A stretch of DNA of 64,000 bases from Branchiostoma floridae (lineage: Eukaryota; Chordata; Leptocardii; Amphioxiformes; Branchiostomatidae). The notes under the pieces were generated by a model. That model was not told the origin of the DNA and made no database searches. It was given only the letters and a program-made list of their open reading frames with translations. The position numbers were made by a program, and so were the translations under genes. The stretch lies in assembly GCF_000003815.2 (NCBI RefSeq), contig NC_049996.1, forward strand, positions 458,942 to 522,941, in the 5' to 3' direction. Each line of letters opens with the position of its first letter. Within the stretch, counting starts at the first letter, position 1. Of this stretch, positions 41,301 through 52,418 are shown one piece after another.

Positions 41301-44300
41301 CGCCTTGATATGGAGCAAATTATAGACAACATCACTGGTTCCTTCATTTTTCCACAACCCCTGTAATGTTTTACAAAAGATGCACCACAACATTCGTAGA
41401 GGTTGATGAATTAGAAGATTATTATAGCCACGGGTGGGATTTCACACCCTAAAAAAATGGCTGTCGCCTGAGAAGAAACAAAGAATTCAAATAGTAGCCA
41501 AAAATGTAACAATTCAGTTCCCAGAATGATTGTTCGGCAGGTGAAACCAGCTACCCAGGCCCTCTGCCCGATCACGTCAGATCGCTCCTGTCACTGATCT
41601 TGGAAGCTGTGTGAGGTGGTTTATGCCTGTCGCCAGATTCTGTAACAAACGTTACCACCACTAGTACGATGGTTGCCACGGTTATATTATGCACGTATAA
41701 GACTAGAAATGGCCGTTTTTGTGACGCTGTACAGTTTTTCTGGCTTTCTAAAGAAACAAGAAAGGGTTGGTGACTGTCATTTGTATCTCACCATGCTTAA
41801 CAAAATGTTGTACAGAGATGACTGTAACAAACGTTACCATTGTTCGATGCTGTCTAAGCTTTCTATTTGACCTGGTGTAAAAAAGCTACCCACTTTTCAA
41901 ATGTCCCTAGGGACATCCACTTATACCTAAATGATGTAGTCAATAAGGTACGTCCTTTTGAAGAAAACAGGGTAAAGTCTACTGTTGTAACAAACGTTAC
42001 CGGTAACGTTTGTTACATGCCCTGTAATGTATTATCAATGGGACCGAAAATAATAAGTTGCCATTTTTTGGCTATGGTTAAAAGAGGAATTTTCCCAAAC
42101 AACCAAGTAGTTTTCAGTGAAAATAAAGCCGATCTATTTTCGACCAAAAAAATGCCATTTTCGACATTTCAATGAGAACGAGTGTAATAGGATATTTTCC
42201 AGGTGGTCAGGTGGTCATTATAGACAAGGTTCTTAATGATTGACAATGTGTCAATGGGAAAAATAATGTACAAGACCACCATATAGTTGTCACATTGGCC
42301 AGGTGGTCCTTAAGTAATGTATGTTAGAGGTCACAGGTCATCAATGTGCAGGTTTGATTGTACCAGTCTTGTAAGTTTATCAGTACAAATGTTATACAAT
42401 ACACTTTGTATATGACTATGTTAAGATCTAATATGTATGTATGTAAACTTTTATGTATCTTTAGTTGTACAAGACCTTCAGAAGTTCTTAATATATACAT
42501 TTGTTGTGTCAAGATTTGTATTTTTGAAACTTGAGTTTCTAAAGATAGTGCTAGGTTTTCTATGGCCTCTTTGATATTTCACAAGTGAAGACTGTGGCCA
42601 CATGTGACAGACCTCATAATACTAGTAACGGGAGGTGCCCCAACACGGTACGCTTTTTCTTGCGCTCAAAGTCATGGCGCTCCATCGCTAGTTGTCTGAG
42701 AGTGGTCAAATTTTGATGACTGAATTTTTTACACATAGATTTGAACAACATACTTGAATAAGAAATGCATTCATGTGGTTCATGAACCTTTCTCGCTGCA
42801 TGTTACAAGCGGCAAACACTGTGAGACAATTTCGTGTATGTAACCTTCCAATTTTGTGCTACGCTGGACAGTGTGCCTAACTCGGTACGCTTTTTTTTAC
42901 ATTTTGCTCTCTTCAGAAGTAAGTGGTAAATTTAAGTACACAGAAAAAAATTAATAATATGATATTTTAGCTTTCTTTTGACAGTAAAATCGTGACTGTA
43001 TGTACTTCTTGTCTCACATGACGAAGGCTGTACCTAGAACAATCCAGCTCATGTTTTTACGGGCAATGGGCTGAATGCACTGATTGTGAATGCCCGACTA
43101 AAAAAACCATTACGAAAAAAAGACACCGCTAACATCAACAAAACTCGGTCTGATCATATGAAAATATCATCTACATCTCTCTATCAAGTCTTATTTTCAT
43201 AGACAGCACGAATCATTTGTTACAGTCAAATAAATCTTGGAGCGTACTCTAGTCTGTCACCTTCACGGCCACACTCCCTCGGGAGTACAATGGTGGCAAT
43301 GTTTATGTCGCTTCCTTTTGGTTGCTTTTCTACTCAACAGAAATTTGAAGACCCATATTCATGGAGTTTTATGGAGCTTTTGTATTTATGTGTATCATGG
43401 CAGTTGTGTGACTGCTTGAAAGAGTTCGTATAGTTAGCGACACGAGCTGCCAATACGCAGAGGCCGGTGACCGCAGTGATTTAGCACTGTCAACATTACT
43501 GTTAGAATTCTGTTTTTTAAAAAACATGAAGTAAATATGTTAAAGTATACTTGGAATGCAAATTAAAGCTGTGTGCATGGACTTGGTTTATTTACCTTTG
43601 TAATCAGCATAGTCAGTGGCAACAAACACGGTGTACTTATGGATAATAAGATCAGCAAAAAATCCGTTCCGTTTTACGACGGGGACCGTCTTAGGGCGGC
43701 CCCCGTTAATACTGGTCAATCTGATTTTCATACTTGGCAGAGGTAAGGGGCACATGGTTGGAGCTTGAGGTTGCAGGGCCCCTCTTCCCGTCTTTAGGAA
43801 GAAAACTCTTATTGTCATCAATGTATTGTGCATGTATTTATTCAGGGGCTATGATCTTGTGTATTATTTTTACATTTCTCCACCACAGGTCGAGGCATTG
43901 GGACCTCCATTATGAGGGAAGTCGCAAAGGTCAGATGTCAACAAATAATTTTTTGGTGTACAAAAGTAAAAAAACACAATTTTGACAAATTTTGGTTGCT
44001 TTCAATGTCCTATATATCGATTTGTACATTAAGACAAGTGCTTTAATTTTGATTCGTATGAATTTTGATATGTGGAGAATTATTGAGGTCCCCAAGACAC
44101 ATTGGGCATAGCGCAGTGGCAGTGTGTTCGGCTCGGGACCGAGAGGTCTCGGGTTCAAATCCGGCTGTCTTGTTACCGGTCTTGTGCCCTTGGGAAAGGC
44201 ACTTTACACGCCTTTCCTCACTTTACTCAGGTGAAAATGAGTACCCGGTACTTAGCTTCGGCTAGGGCCGTCCCTCGGATAGGACGTAAAATAAATGGAG

Positions 44301-44850
44301 GTCCCGTGTCTGGGGAGAGCCATACCCCAGGCACGTTAAAGAACCCCCACATGTGCGATGGTGCGGTGTGTGATGGTGCAAAATCCTTCCGTCTAGAATT
44401 GGTGATTCTCTACAAATCACCCGGACTCCAGGAAGAATAGTGACATATCAGTCACTAATGGAGATCTGTATAACTAAACCAAACCAAAGCAAACCAAACA
44501 CATTGCAATTTTGGGCCCCCCTAGCAGTATTTTCAGGTACTGCAGCTCTTCAGATGGACACCCCCTTCCTGAAATTAGTTTAGTATAGTCTGTGGACAGC
44601 TTGTCAGCACATCTTTGACATCTAGAGCTCAGGACTAAAATGGCAATAAGAAATTCACAAAAACTTTATTACCTTGTTCTAGATCGGAGTGAAACACAGG
44701 TGTAACAAGATGCAGTGGGTTTGTCTCAACTGGAACGACGTCGCTATCGACTTTTACAAGAAACATGGCAGCAAGGACGTCACTGTGGACGAGAAATGGC
44801 ACCTCTTCAGGATGGACCGAGAGGAATTAGCAGCATTTGCTGGCAAATAG
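38316..44850 (+). CDS. SAT1-like: Diamine (spermidine/spermine) N1-acetyltransferase, tandem copy 1 (five exons)
   Basis: GNAT-fold cytosolic enzyme that acetylates polyamines or related diamines with acetyl-CoA. Exons: 38316-38387, 40477-40528, 41018-41197, 43889-43929 and 44683-44850. Phases 0, 1, 1 and 0 give 170 residues (human SAT1 171). Visible family blocks are IRAARPEDCGEILRMIKELA, LREDAFGDHPYYRALVAE, IGYAMYYFCYCPWLGRGIYL, LEDFYVEPAYRGRGIG (the acetyl-CoA pyrophosphate loop R-x-x-G-x-G) and WNDVAIDFYKKHG. The Tyr in that last block falls at residue 140, the position of the catalytic Tyr of human SAT1. The tail is WHLFRMDREELAAFAGK. Repeats in introns: a Tc1 element, a MITE, a 0.9-kb inverted-repeat element and a SINE. 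SAT1, SAT2 (thialysine acetyltransferase) or their common ancestor cannot be separated here. A polyadenylation signal AATAAA is at 45194-45199. Confidence 0.96.
38466..39704 (-). mobile_element. Defective Tc1-like transposon with long inverted repeats, in SAT gene 1 intron 1
   Basis: The ends CACTCAGCACAAAAAGTTTG (left) and CACTCGGCACAAAAAGTTTG (right, reverse complement) are flanked by TA on both sides. The inverted repeats extend about 205-215 bases (38466-38680 and 39503-39704). Between them a minus-strand fragment at 39295-39094 encodes GGGGSVMVWGGI, GKTRLVIIPG and RYRDTILHP, the hallmark of Tc1 DDE transposases, then degrades. A third decayed copy of the inner repeat end is at 38812-38890. 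Not mobile by itself. Confidence 0.85.
39094..39295 (-). pseudogene. Tc1-like transposase fragment
   Basis: About 65 residues around the second catalytic region are readable (VMVWGGITAIGKTRLV). The following FxxDNAxPH-type block is corrupted (NIGLNVNARLQH). Both ends of the gene are missing. Confidence 0.8.
40741..40952 (+). repeat. Palindromic MITE, TACTGTAAATGC family, best copy
   Basis: A 212-base element in SAT gene 1 intron 2 with termini tactgtaaaggcatttaag and tatgcatttacagta. Inner blocks such as ttcgcggtggtttta pair with gccgcgaaaaccgcgaa on the other side, so the whole unit can fold into a long hairpin. CpG content is still high, suggesting the youngest of the copies here. Confidence 0.8.
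41259..42182. mobile_element. Non-autonomous element with inverted ends and an internal perfect palindrome
   Basis: Left end CTCGTTCTCATTTAAATGTC, continuing gaaatg, pairs with right end gccattttcgacatttcaat, continuing gagaacgag. Inside, TGTCGCCTGA or a variant recurs at about 41284, 41461 and 41626, and TGTAACAAACGTTACC recurs three times plus once inverted. No transposase. Superfamily not identified. Lies in SAT gene 1 intron 3. Confidence 0.6.
41986..42017. repeat. Perfect 32-bp palindrome (two TGTAACAAACGTTACC half-sites)
   Basis: TGTAACAAACGTTACC is followed directly by its reverse complement with no spacer. Single half-sites in the same orientation occur at 41641-41656 and 41823-41838, identical over 16 bases. 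Confidence 0.95.
44097..44505 (+). repeat. tRNA-Pro-derived SINE with 8-bp target duplication, in SAT gene 1 intron 4
   Basis: The head resembles tRNA-Pro: A box TAGCGCAGTGG, anticodon arm TTCGGCTCGGGACCGAG (CGG in the loop), and B box GGTTCAAATCC. The body has cccttgggaaaggcacttta, tttcctcactttactcaggt, cctcggataggacgtaaa and cacgttaaagaacccccac, shared with the copy at 11850-12135. It ends in an (AAACC)n-like tail. ACACATTG at 44097-44104 and 44498-44505 is the target duplication, showing retrotransposition. Not a functional tRNA gene. Confidence 0.85.
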
Positions 44851-47109
44851 CTCAATCTCCAAGCAGATGTTGGGAGCAAAATTGTCACATTTTTAAGCTT
44901 CCCGTTTCTTTTACAAACTGCCTTCCGAACAGTTTAATTAGGTACTCACGGGCAGTTTTTTTTTACATATTTTAAACATTTGTATCAGGCTTCTAGTGTT
45001 AACCGAGTTGGCCGAGTAAACAGCCAAAGCCTAACCTCTGCTTAGAGAGATTAATTAACCATGCACTGTTTGTATCTGAAACAGGTAGCTAGCAAAATGT
45101 GACAATATCGCCTCCCAACATCTGCTTGGATATTAGTAATAGCTACCTTTTCTTTTTTGAATTCCATCGAGATAACACAAAACATGTTGTCCAAATAAAT
45201 TGAGTTAACGTACATATTAAGTTTTAAAAATGAAAAGTAATCTTGAACCAATTTAGCTCCCTGAAGAGCTAAACTTATATTAAATTTCCACTGGTTGTAA
45301 CAGAGAAGACAGATGCCATGTACAGTATTTACAGGTTCATTATGCCAAAGGAATTCCCTTAGCTCTTTTCATCAAGCACAATGAATTATGGACGACTGGA
45401 TGTCACTCAAATTAGTCTGTGTAACACAAACTCCGCTGTCCAGGGCTGTAACTGGCCAGCAATGTCGGGCGGGCTGTATAGAAGCTTGCTTAAATCAGGC
45501 TACACTCAAATGACCCACATAACAGTGCCTACATACCACACTCACACTGCCCTTTTCTACTTCTAGGGTCAAAAGTTCAAGTATGAGTTAGAATGTCAAA
45601 TAGTACATACGAATAAAAGCCAGATACACAGAAGTGCTCATTTCACCACATAATACTATTCCTCATGCTTTAATTTACTAGCCTGGGTACCATCCTATTT
45701 CTACCGGGGTTCCCTACACTCACTTCCCTAAAAAAATATTTTTTAGGGGTAGCGAGTGTAAGGAGCCCCGGTAGAATACGGATGATACTCAGGCTATTAA
45801 TTTACTCTTCTTCTTGACATTCTTAGCTTAAGATTCAAATCTCTTAATTGATAAATAGAGCTGTAACAGCATAATACTGTACTATAGTTCAAAGGGTGGA
45901 CAGGAATGTACCATATGCATGGCAGGGAACGTAGGGTGTAAGTTTGAAGAAAGTGCTAAACATTTTTATCATTGGCGTATAGAGAGATCAAATACAAAGA
46001 TATAATGCAAATAGATATATGCACGAATTCTTAGAATAAACATAACTTGTCAACATTTTTATCAACCTCCTTTGCTACATATATTTCCCTCCCTGGTACA
46101 CCCCCGTTTGTAAGTAAAACTGTCCAATTCAAGTTGCCAGAGTTGGTCTTCTAACGTCTAGGGGAGTGGAATTCCGGAAGTGGTTTTGGAACTTTATTTT
46201 CGGTATCATCAACTCTGACGGTAAGCCATATACAATGCACATCTCACGTAAACTGCCTATCGTGGTTTCATAGGCAAAAGTGTGAAAGTAATAGATGTCA
46301 TATCGGTATCGGTGGTGAATTTGGCCCCACAACTAAGTGTGTATTACTTTACCTTCGCCAAGAAAATTATGTCTTCGGCAGTGGATGTGTGTACGTGTGT
46401 GTTTCCGTATTTCAACACTGATCACTGGAGAATACCTGGATGGATTATCTCTTGATGTGAGGGTAGATCTCTATCAGCTTTCTATGGAACTGCAGGGGGC
46501 GTTTCTGTTGCAGTCTTTGAAACAGGGTAAGGCAAGAGCGGATGCATGAATTTTAATATGGTATTTGACCTGTAGGTAACTGCGATTAAGGCCAACTTAA
46601 TGTTAGATTCGTTATGGAAATCAGGACGTGATTTGCATAATTCATGAGGAGCTAGAGTTTGCTTATACCCTTGTTACACATTATCCACCATCTTCGGGCG
46701 TGTCGATGGAAGATCGGCCATATTTAAGATCGACAGAGGTTTGTGCGTATTTTTCACCTGAAAACCATCCCTGTCACATATAAGCCATACTTGTACCTTG
46801 TACAATTGTTGTGCAATAAAGTTAAGATTATAAGTGAGGCTCGGGCGATTGCCACAGAATCGTCGTCCGATCGATTTTCGCCAAATGTGACTGGTATAAA
46901 GAACTGTTGTGCAACTCACTATTTATGTAGGGTACTATTGCCCAATACCCCCTTGCATGCTATGCCTTATGCAGAATATCAGTATAATCATCGTCTGTTC
47001 ACTATTGTTTCTATCTATGTCATTAGTAGATTCACAGCAAGGCTTGCTTCATTTTAACTTTAGAGAGATCGATTTCATCCAACCCCAAATTCACTTCTTC
47101 TAGGCAAAT
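44851..47109. other. 3' flank of SAT gene 1 and upstream region of SAT gene 2
   Basis: Contains the SAT gene 1 polyadenylation signal at 45194, a 118-bp hairpin element at 45679-45796, and a dispersed repeat remnant at 46340-46540 (ttcgccaagaaaattatgtc, followed by a gtgt tract). No additional gene recognised. Confidence 0.5.
45679..45796. repeat. 118-bp hairpin MITE
   Basis: TAGCCTGGGTACCATCCTAT at the left pairs with atacggatgatactcaggct at the right. The arms continue through ctaccggggttcccta and taaggagccccggtag to an AT-rich centre (aaaaaaatattttttagggg). The whole unit is one imperfect hairpin. Confidence 0.8.
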
Positions 47110-49769
47110 ATGGCGTCCGAAGAGTTCACCATTCGCCCTGCCCGTCCTGACGACTGCAAAGACATGGCGCGTATAATAAAGGTAGTATACAGCACATACA
47201 CGTATCACTGATAGTCTGATGATCATTACAAATCGAAGTACCTTTGATAGACATGTATATGGGGTTTTGCTGACTCTTAAGCTGGTGTCCCTCCGTGCCA
47301 AATTGCGCCAGGCATTCGCAAAGAAGCGTGGGCACTAAAAAAACAACAACCTGCAATTCAAAAAATGTCACAAATGGGCGCAAAAGTTTACCTGTATGAC
47401 TAAACATACATTTGTACTTTTATTGCTACAAATCTCTTTTTGATTCTTTTTAAAAACAATTATGTATTGGTTTTTAATTCAGTGCTGTTTGCAGAAACCT
47501 ACTCATTTGAGCTTCAGACGCAAATGCTAGTGTTGTCGCAATGGGAGAATTTTGCGTGAATTTGCAAACTTGGTGGTGCACATTTCTGGCGGAATTTGGA
47601 GTGGTTCAGTGAGATACCATCTTTAATGTTGATGCTAGCATACTGCAGAATCAAAACTGACTTGATTGTAAAATTGATGAACGGTGTATCAATTCATTCA
47701 TAACGTTACATATAATAATATGTGTGATTTGTTTCAACGCAGGAGCTAGCAGCGCATCAGGGAAAGGGCGACAGAGAGACTGTGACAGAAGAAGGTACAT
47801 GTAGTAGGGAGCTGAAGTTTAAACAAGCTACTGTAATTCTTGAAAGTTTCGCGATGGTTCTAATCTATGTTCACCGCGAACTCAAAACTATTGGTGTTTC
47901 TCTCACTTTATAGTATGTGACTATAGTATGCAACTTTACAGTATTTACAATGTAACTTAAAACTACCGCAAACACTCTATTATCTCCCTACCTCAATATC
48001 AAATCGCAGGACCAGTAAAGTTCGCAACTTTGCAACCTCCATTGTGATTTCAATTTAAGGGTCCTTCAAATTGACCTCTGGGACTGATAGATGTAACATT
48101 TTTTTGTATTTTCAATCCTTCTGTGTTGGTAAATGTATGGAGCTTGTATACATTAATTCACCCCACATGTGTGCAAAGGGTTCAAATGGTTTTCACGGTT
48201 CTCTGTGGTTCTCAGCGTTGCGAGAAGACGCGTTCAGGGACGACCCTTACTTCATGGCGCTCGTAGCGGAAGTTCCGAGTACTGCAGGTGGTGAAGCCAG
48301 GCTGGTCGGCTATGCCATGTACTACTACTGCTACTCTCCATTCGTGCGCAGAGTCATGTATCTGGAAGATTTCTACGTAGAGCCGTCGTACAGAGGTGAA
48401 GTGTATTCTGCATCTACACAGAAACATTATTGATGTACTAACGCGCTAAACATCAATGGCAAATGGCAATCTACCGTCATATGTAAAACAAAACAGGTAT
48501 TTCGGGATATCAATTGACAGTGGTTTCAAATGACATTATTCCTATAACATTCCTAAGTATCCTGCTCTCAGAAATCACGGATATAGGTCACCCCGTGGAT
48601 AAAGGTGATGCAGCCGTACCCATTAATTTCTTGTTAGGCATTTCAGAATAAACTAGATTGTATCATTCTATTGCCCTCAGGTCGTGGTATCGGCACATCT
48701 CTCATGAAGGAAGTAGCAAAGGTTCGTCTATATACTCGTTACCTCCATGAAAAAAAGAAGGTATTGTTTTGGGCCTGCCTGTGTGCGTGTGTGTGTGTGT
48801 GCATGATACCTGTTGTCAGTAGCGGTGCGTACCTAAACTCAATTTCAGGTTCAGGTCCAGATTCAGGTCCAGCAGTTCAGGTTCAGGTCTGGACTTATAA
48901 GTCCGGACCTGAACCCATCACTGCATATTATCTGCATTTTTTTAGGGGGAGGGGGGATGGTGCATATAAAATTGCACGTTAGCATGAATTGAAATGCAAT
49001 GTGAAAAATGCATGAAAATAATATACAGCTAGTGTAAACACAGCAAATCACTGTCTGTGGAAGGTTTTAGATGGTTTAGAACAAAATAAGGGAATGCAAG
49101 TGACAGATTGCTTTTTGCAAGTCCGGACTTGGCTCCGGACATTTAGGTTTTTTTTTGGACTTGGACCTAAACATTTTTAGGTCCAATTCCAATTCCGGGC
49201 TTTAGGTACGCACCACTAGTTGTCAGCATAACTTTAGAACCTCTGGTTATGATATTATTTGGCAAGGGGATAGATCTTGAGAAGATGATTGCCAAGGTCA
49301 ATTATAAGCTTCCTAGCGACTAGCCTTGGTACTACAGCAGGCCTTCTGATTTTTGTATCTTTCGTACTGAGAGCGCTATGGTCTTGTTAATTTTTCGCGC
49401 TCGCACTAGACCATTCCCTGATAGACCGAAAAGTTAATTTTATTATGCACATGTGATTAGTACGTTGCTTGATATGTATTAGCAAACCAAAGATTGAGCT
49501 CAAAGTTGCACCACCTTGCAACTTCTATCAAAACTGCAGTTGCTTCCATTTTTTTGCACATTCAAACTGTGGTTTACAGAACTCTTTTCTCACATCAGAT
49601 CGGCGTGGAAAACCACTGTAACATGATGCAGTGGGCTTGCCTGAGTTGGAACGAGATAGCCGTCAGGTTTTACAAGAGACATGGCGCTAAGAACATCACT
49701 GAGGAAGGGGACTACCACCTTTTTAGGATGGACCGACAAGAGTTGGTGGCATTCACAAACTCAGTGTAA
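47110..49769 (+). CDS. SAT1-like: Diamine (spermidine/spermine) N1-acetyltransferase, tandem copy 2 (five exons)
   Basis: Paralog of the gene at 38316 with the same enzyme role. Exons: 47110-47181, 47743-47794, 48216-48395, 48681-48721 and 49599-49769. Exons 1-4 have exactly the lengths of copy 1 (72, 52, 180 and 41), the phases are the same, and the last exon is one codon longer; the product is 171 residues. Conserved blocks: FTIRPARPDDCKDMARIIKE, LREDAFRDDPYFMALVAE, LVGYAMYYYCYSPFVRRVMY, LEDFYVEPSYRGRGIG and WNEIAVRFYKRHG, with the catalytic-type Tyr again at residue 140. The tail is YHLFRMDRQELVAFTNSV. Exon 2 differs most (HQGKGDRETVTEE against YEQMAEKATLTEE in copy 1), so substrate preference may differ. 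Both genes look intact. The start ATG sits in a YY1-like ATATGGCGTCC context. A candidate polyadenylation signal is at 50558-50563. Confidence 0.96.
47829..48010 (-). repeat. Degraded TACTGTAAATGC-family MITE, copy 4
   Basis: tactgtaattcttgaaagtt, then gttcaccgcgaactcaaaac, tatgtgactatagtatgcaa and taactt-aaaactaccgcaaac follow the family order, with heavy mutation. Lies in SAT gene 2 intron 2. Confidence 0.5.
48820..49218. mobile_element. hAT-type MITE with 8-bp target duplication, in SAT gene 2 intron 4
   Basis: The termini TAGCGGTGCGTACCTAAA and (reverse complement of right end) TAGTGGTGCGTACCTAAA are flanked by GTTGTCAG at 48812-48819 and 49219-49226. The interior is rich in tandem caggttcaggtc and gtccggac strings. 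An 8-base duplication and TAG-type ends fit hAT. No transposase. It is inserted in an older repeat related to 34250-34540. Confidence 0.85.
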
Positions 49770-52418
49770 AGGAAAGGAGAGGTGCATCACAGCACGAAAC
49801 CGTATATTTAAGTAGACTTTCCGAACTACGGAAAGAAAGCTTAAAAGACGGGGAAGTATTTCAGCAGTGTTTACGATGTGTCGTAAAAGTCAATGAAACT
49901 ATGGTTTGACCATTCCGCAACCTTTCAGTAGTCGTTAAGTTGAATACATGTTATACATGTACTTTGCATAACCTTTAAGCATCGTTATATAAGTCGTATA
50001 GATGAAACCGGTATTACAGATGTAAACAAAACATGTACAGACTATACGTTCACTCACAGTCAATCAGAGTTGTCTTTATCATTTCTTAGCTGTAAGTAAA
50101 ACTTACATTTACGAGGAAATATTTTTAGAAGCTTTTACATTAAATGGGGAGACTTACCCTTTTTTTGTATATTTGCTACGGTAGAGAATAGCGCCACCTT
50201 GTGGCCTAACACATAATAGCATATATGTAACATTGACCTTCGTAAGCAACTTCAACTTGCCGTGTCAAAACAGCTCCTGTCACCGTGAGTGTTCTTGTCG
50301 GAAATGAAGGATGTGTGAAGGAATCTCAACTATCTCAAGTGTCTCAAGTGTTTATTCGCTCCCCTTAAGTGTTGTTCAGTGTGAAACGCCTCAGTGGTCT
50401 TGGTTTCAGCGTGTTTGGTACAAAACAACTTGTGCTGATGACGCAATGATAATACTATGTTGCAATGTGTATCTGAATGCACTGTGTATCTGATGGAACT
50501 TTGTTTAACGTTACATAAGAATGACATCCACGAGGGCGTCCATTTTCGTTTTGTGAAAATAAAACGGGTCAATTCTATTAATCATGCAAAGAAATTGTGA
50601 AATGAGTAAATATATGGCGTGATTTTAACGGAAATATCGGAAATTAGATACTGATAAGTAAAGTTTTCCAAAGCAAAAGAAGAATATGTAAAATAGCAAA
50701 GAACAAAAGAATGTATTGCTTGGCAAACCATCTTCAGAAAGGTTACGCAAATGCAACCCTCCTGACCACTCAATTTACAATGACATGAATGAACATTTTT
50801 TTCGCACGCTCTTGTCAGTGTTTGGGTACCTAGAGGATGTCATCCATACAACCAAATCAGTATGAGCACAAAAATTATGACCATATGATTTGAAAATTAT
50901 AAGAATTATATGTGATATTTAATGTGTTTTTGGTTTGTGCCGCGCCCAGTTATATGACCACTTCCCATCAAGCATTGTTCTAAAGCCAGTGTCCAATAGT
51001 GTCCAATACTTGTGTCAAGGACGCATGACGTCATCTCTGAGTCACGTGATTGTTTTTTGTGATCTTCTATTTGTCAAGTGTTTTTAACGGGTCCTTCATT
51101 TTATCATATCCGGTGTCGCAGTAAGTTTGTGCCCACACACAAACAACAACACATCTGAGAAGTCACACACTGGTGGTGGAGGGAGTCTTTTGCGTGCTTC
51201 ATAATTTTCATATTCGTTTCGATATTATTTCATACAACCTGAACCTCGTACACATCGAAAGGTATTGTTTTTCTTTGTTATAAGTAACTTAGATTGTATT
51301 CCACACTAGTTCATATTAGAAGATTGTTTGATCCACTTATCAACATCGTTATTCTGTATTAATAGTAAAAGAATGTGAAAGACAGTGCCGTTCTGTATGC
51401 ATAGAATATACTTTTCTATATACTATTACATACTACTATTGGCCCTCGGAAAGGAACATGTACTTTGTAGATGTAGATTAAGCTATCCACTTATTATTAT
51501 ATCTGCGCTGAGAGATGCTACTTTTATACAACAGCGACAATGACTTACACAACAATTTCTATGACTTACGCAACCAAAAAGTTATAGGGATATAAAACTC
51601 TGCACTGTTGTCAGATATCTTACTTAGAACAATTAGTTTGAACTGGGCAATCATACAACGCTTCGCTGAAGCACGTTAACTTAGCCTTTTCAGGACAGAA
51701 TAGAGTATAGCGGACTTAAGTTACAGCAAGGAGGTTATATTCTGAATATAACCTCCTTGGTTACAGCTTCCATTCTACGGTAAGGTACAATACAGGCGTT
51801 TGTCGTCCTTTTGTTTCATACTTGTGGTACATTTTTTTCGTTCACTTTATCATTTTAAAGGTGTATTAAACTGATATGAACCGTTTTTGTGCATTTTGAA
51901 CATTGTAGTAGCTATTCGGGACGTAAAACTGATTTATCAATCATATATTCAAAGCATTTGGACTTCTCTTGTAGTTAAGTGAAAAAGTATATAATCGTTC
52001 AATACCTTACATTTCCCCACACGGGAATCATAAAGTTTCTTTTTTGTAGCTGTGATTGTCACGTATGCGCGCAAATGAAATTTCTTTACACGGATGCATG
52101 GACGAAACCTAAAACCATGTTTGAATCTTACTTTAAAAGTTATTCTGATTCAGAAAACTTGCATGAAGAATCTAAACTGTTCGCCTACTCCAAAAATTGG
52201 ATTTTCGAATAAGTCTCATAGTTTCAGTCTTCAGTTATCTAACTCATGACTTCATACATGTGTGACGTCACGAATGAGTCAAAGGTTGTCGCAAGTCGAT
52301 ATCACCGCCCATCTTGACTGAGTGAAGGTCAGTTTAAATTTCCCATGACTTTACATGTCTTTTTAGCTTGAAACAAAGTTCTAACATTCATATCAAACCT
52401 TTCACAGACCCTGAAAAC
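49770..52418. other. Region between SAT gene 2 and the unidentified gene
   Basis: AT-rich. Holds the SAT gene 2 3' UTR, a 32-bp foldback insert at 51728-51759, CRE palindromes TGACGTCA at 51026-51033 (with CACGTG at 51043-51048) and at 52263-52270, and a tttcacag acceptor at 52407 that may end a 5' UTR intron of the next gene. No other gene recognised. Confidence 0.5.
51720..51767. mobile_element. Minimal palindromic insert flanked by 8-bp direct repeats
   Basis: AAGGAGGTTATATT, a 3-base loop, then its complement occupies 51728-51759. GTTACAGC stands directly on each side (51720-51727 and 51760-51767). The arm matches the start of a dispersed family (compare the ttcgccaagaaaattatgtc region at 46352). 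Confidence 0.7.

Noticed and set aside
41867-42175. A 102-codon ORF in SAT gene 1 intron 3
   Set aside because: It lies inside the inverted-repeat element with the 32-bp palindrome and shows no transposase or other motif.
44104-44170. A functional tRNA-Pro gene
   Set aside because: A box, B box and anticodon arm are present, but the acceptor stem does not pair. The sequence continues into a SINE body with tail and target duplication.
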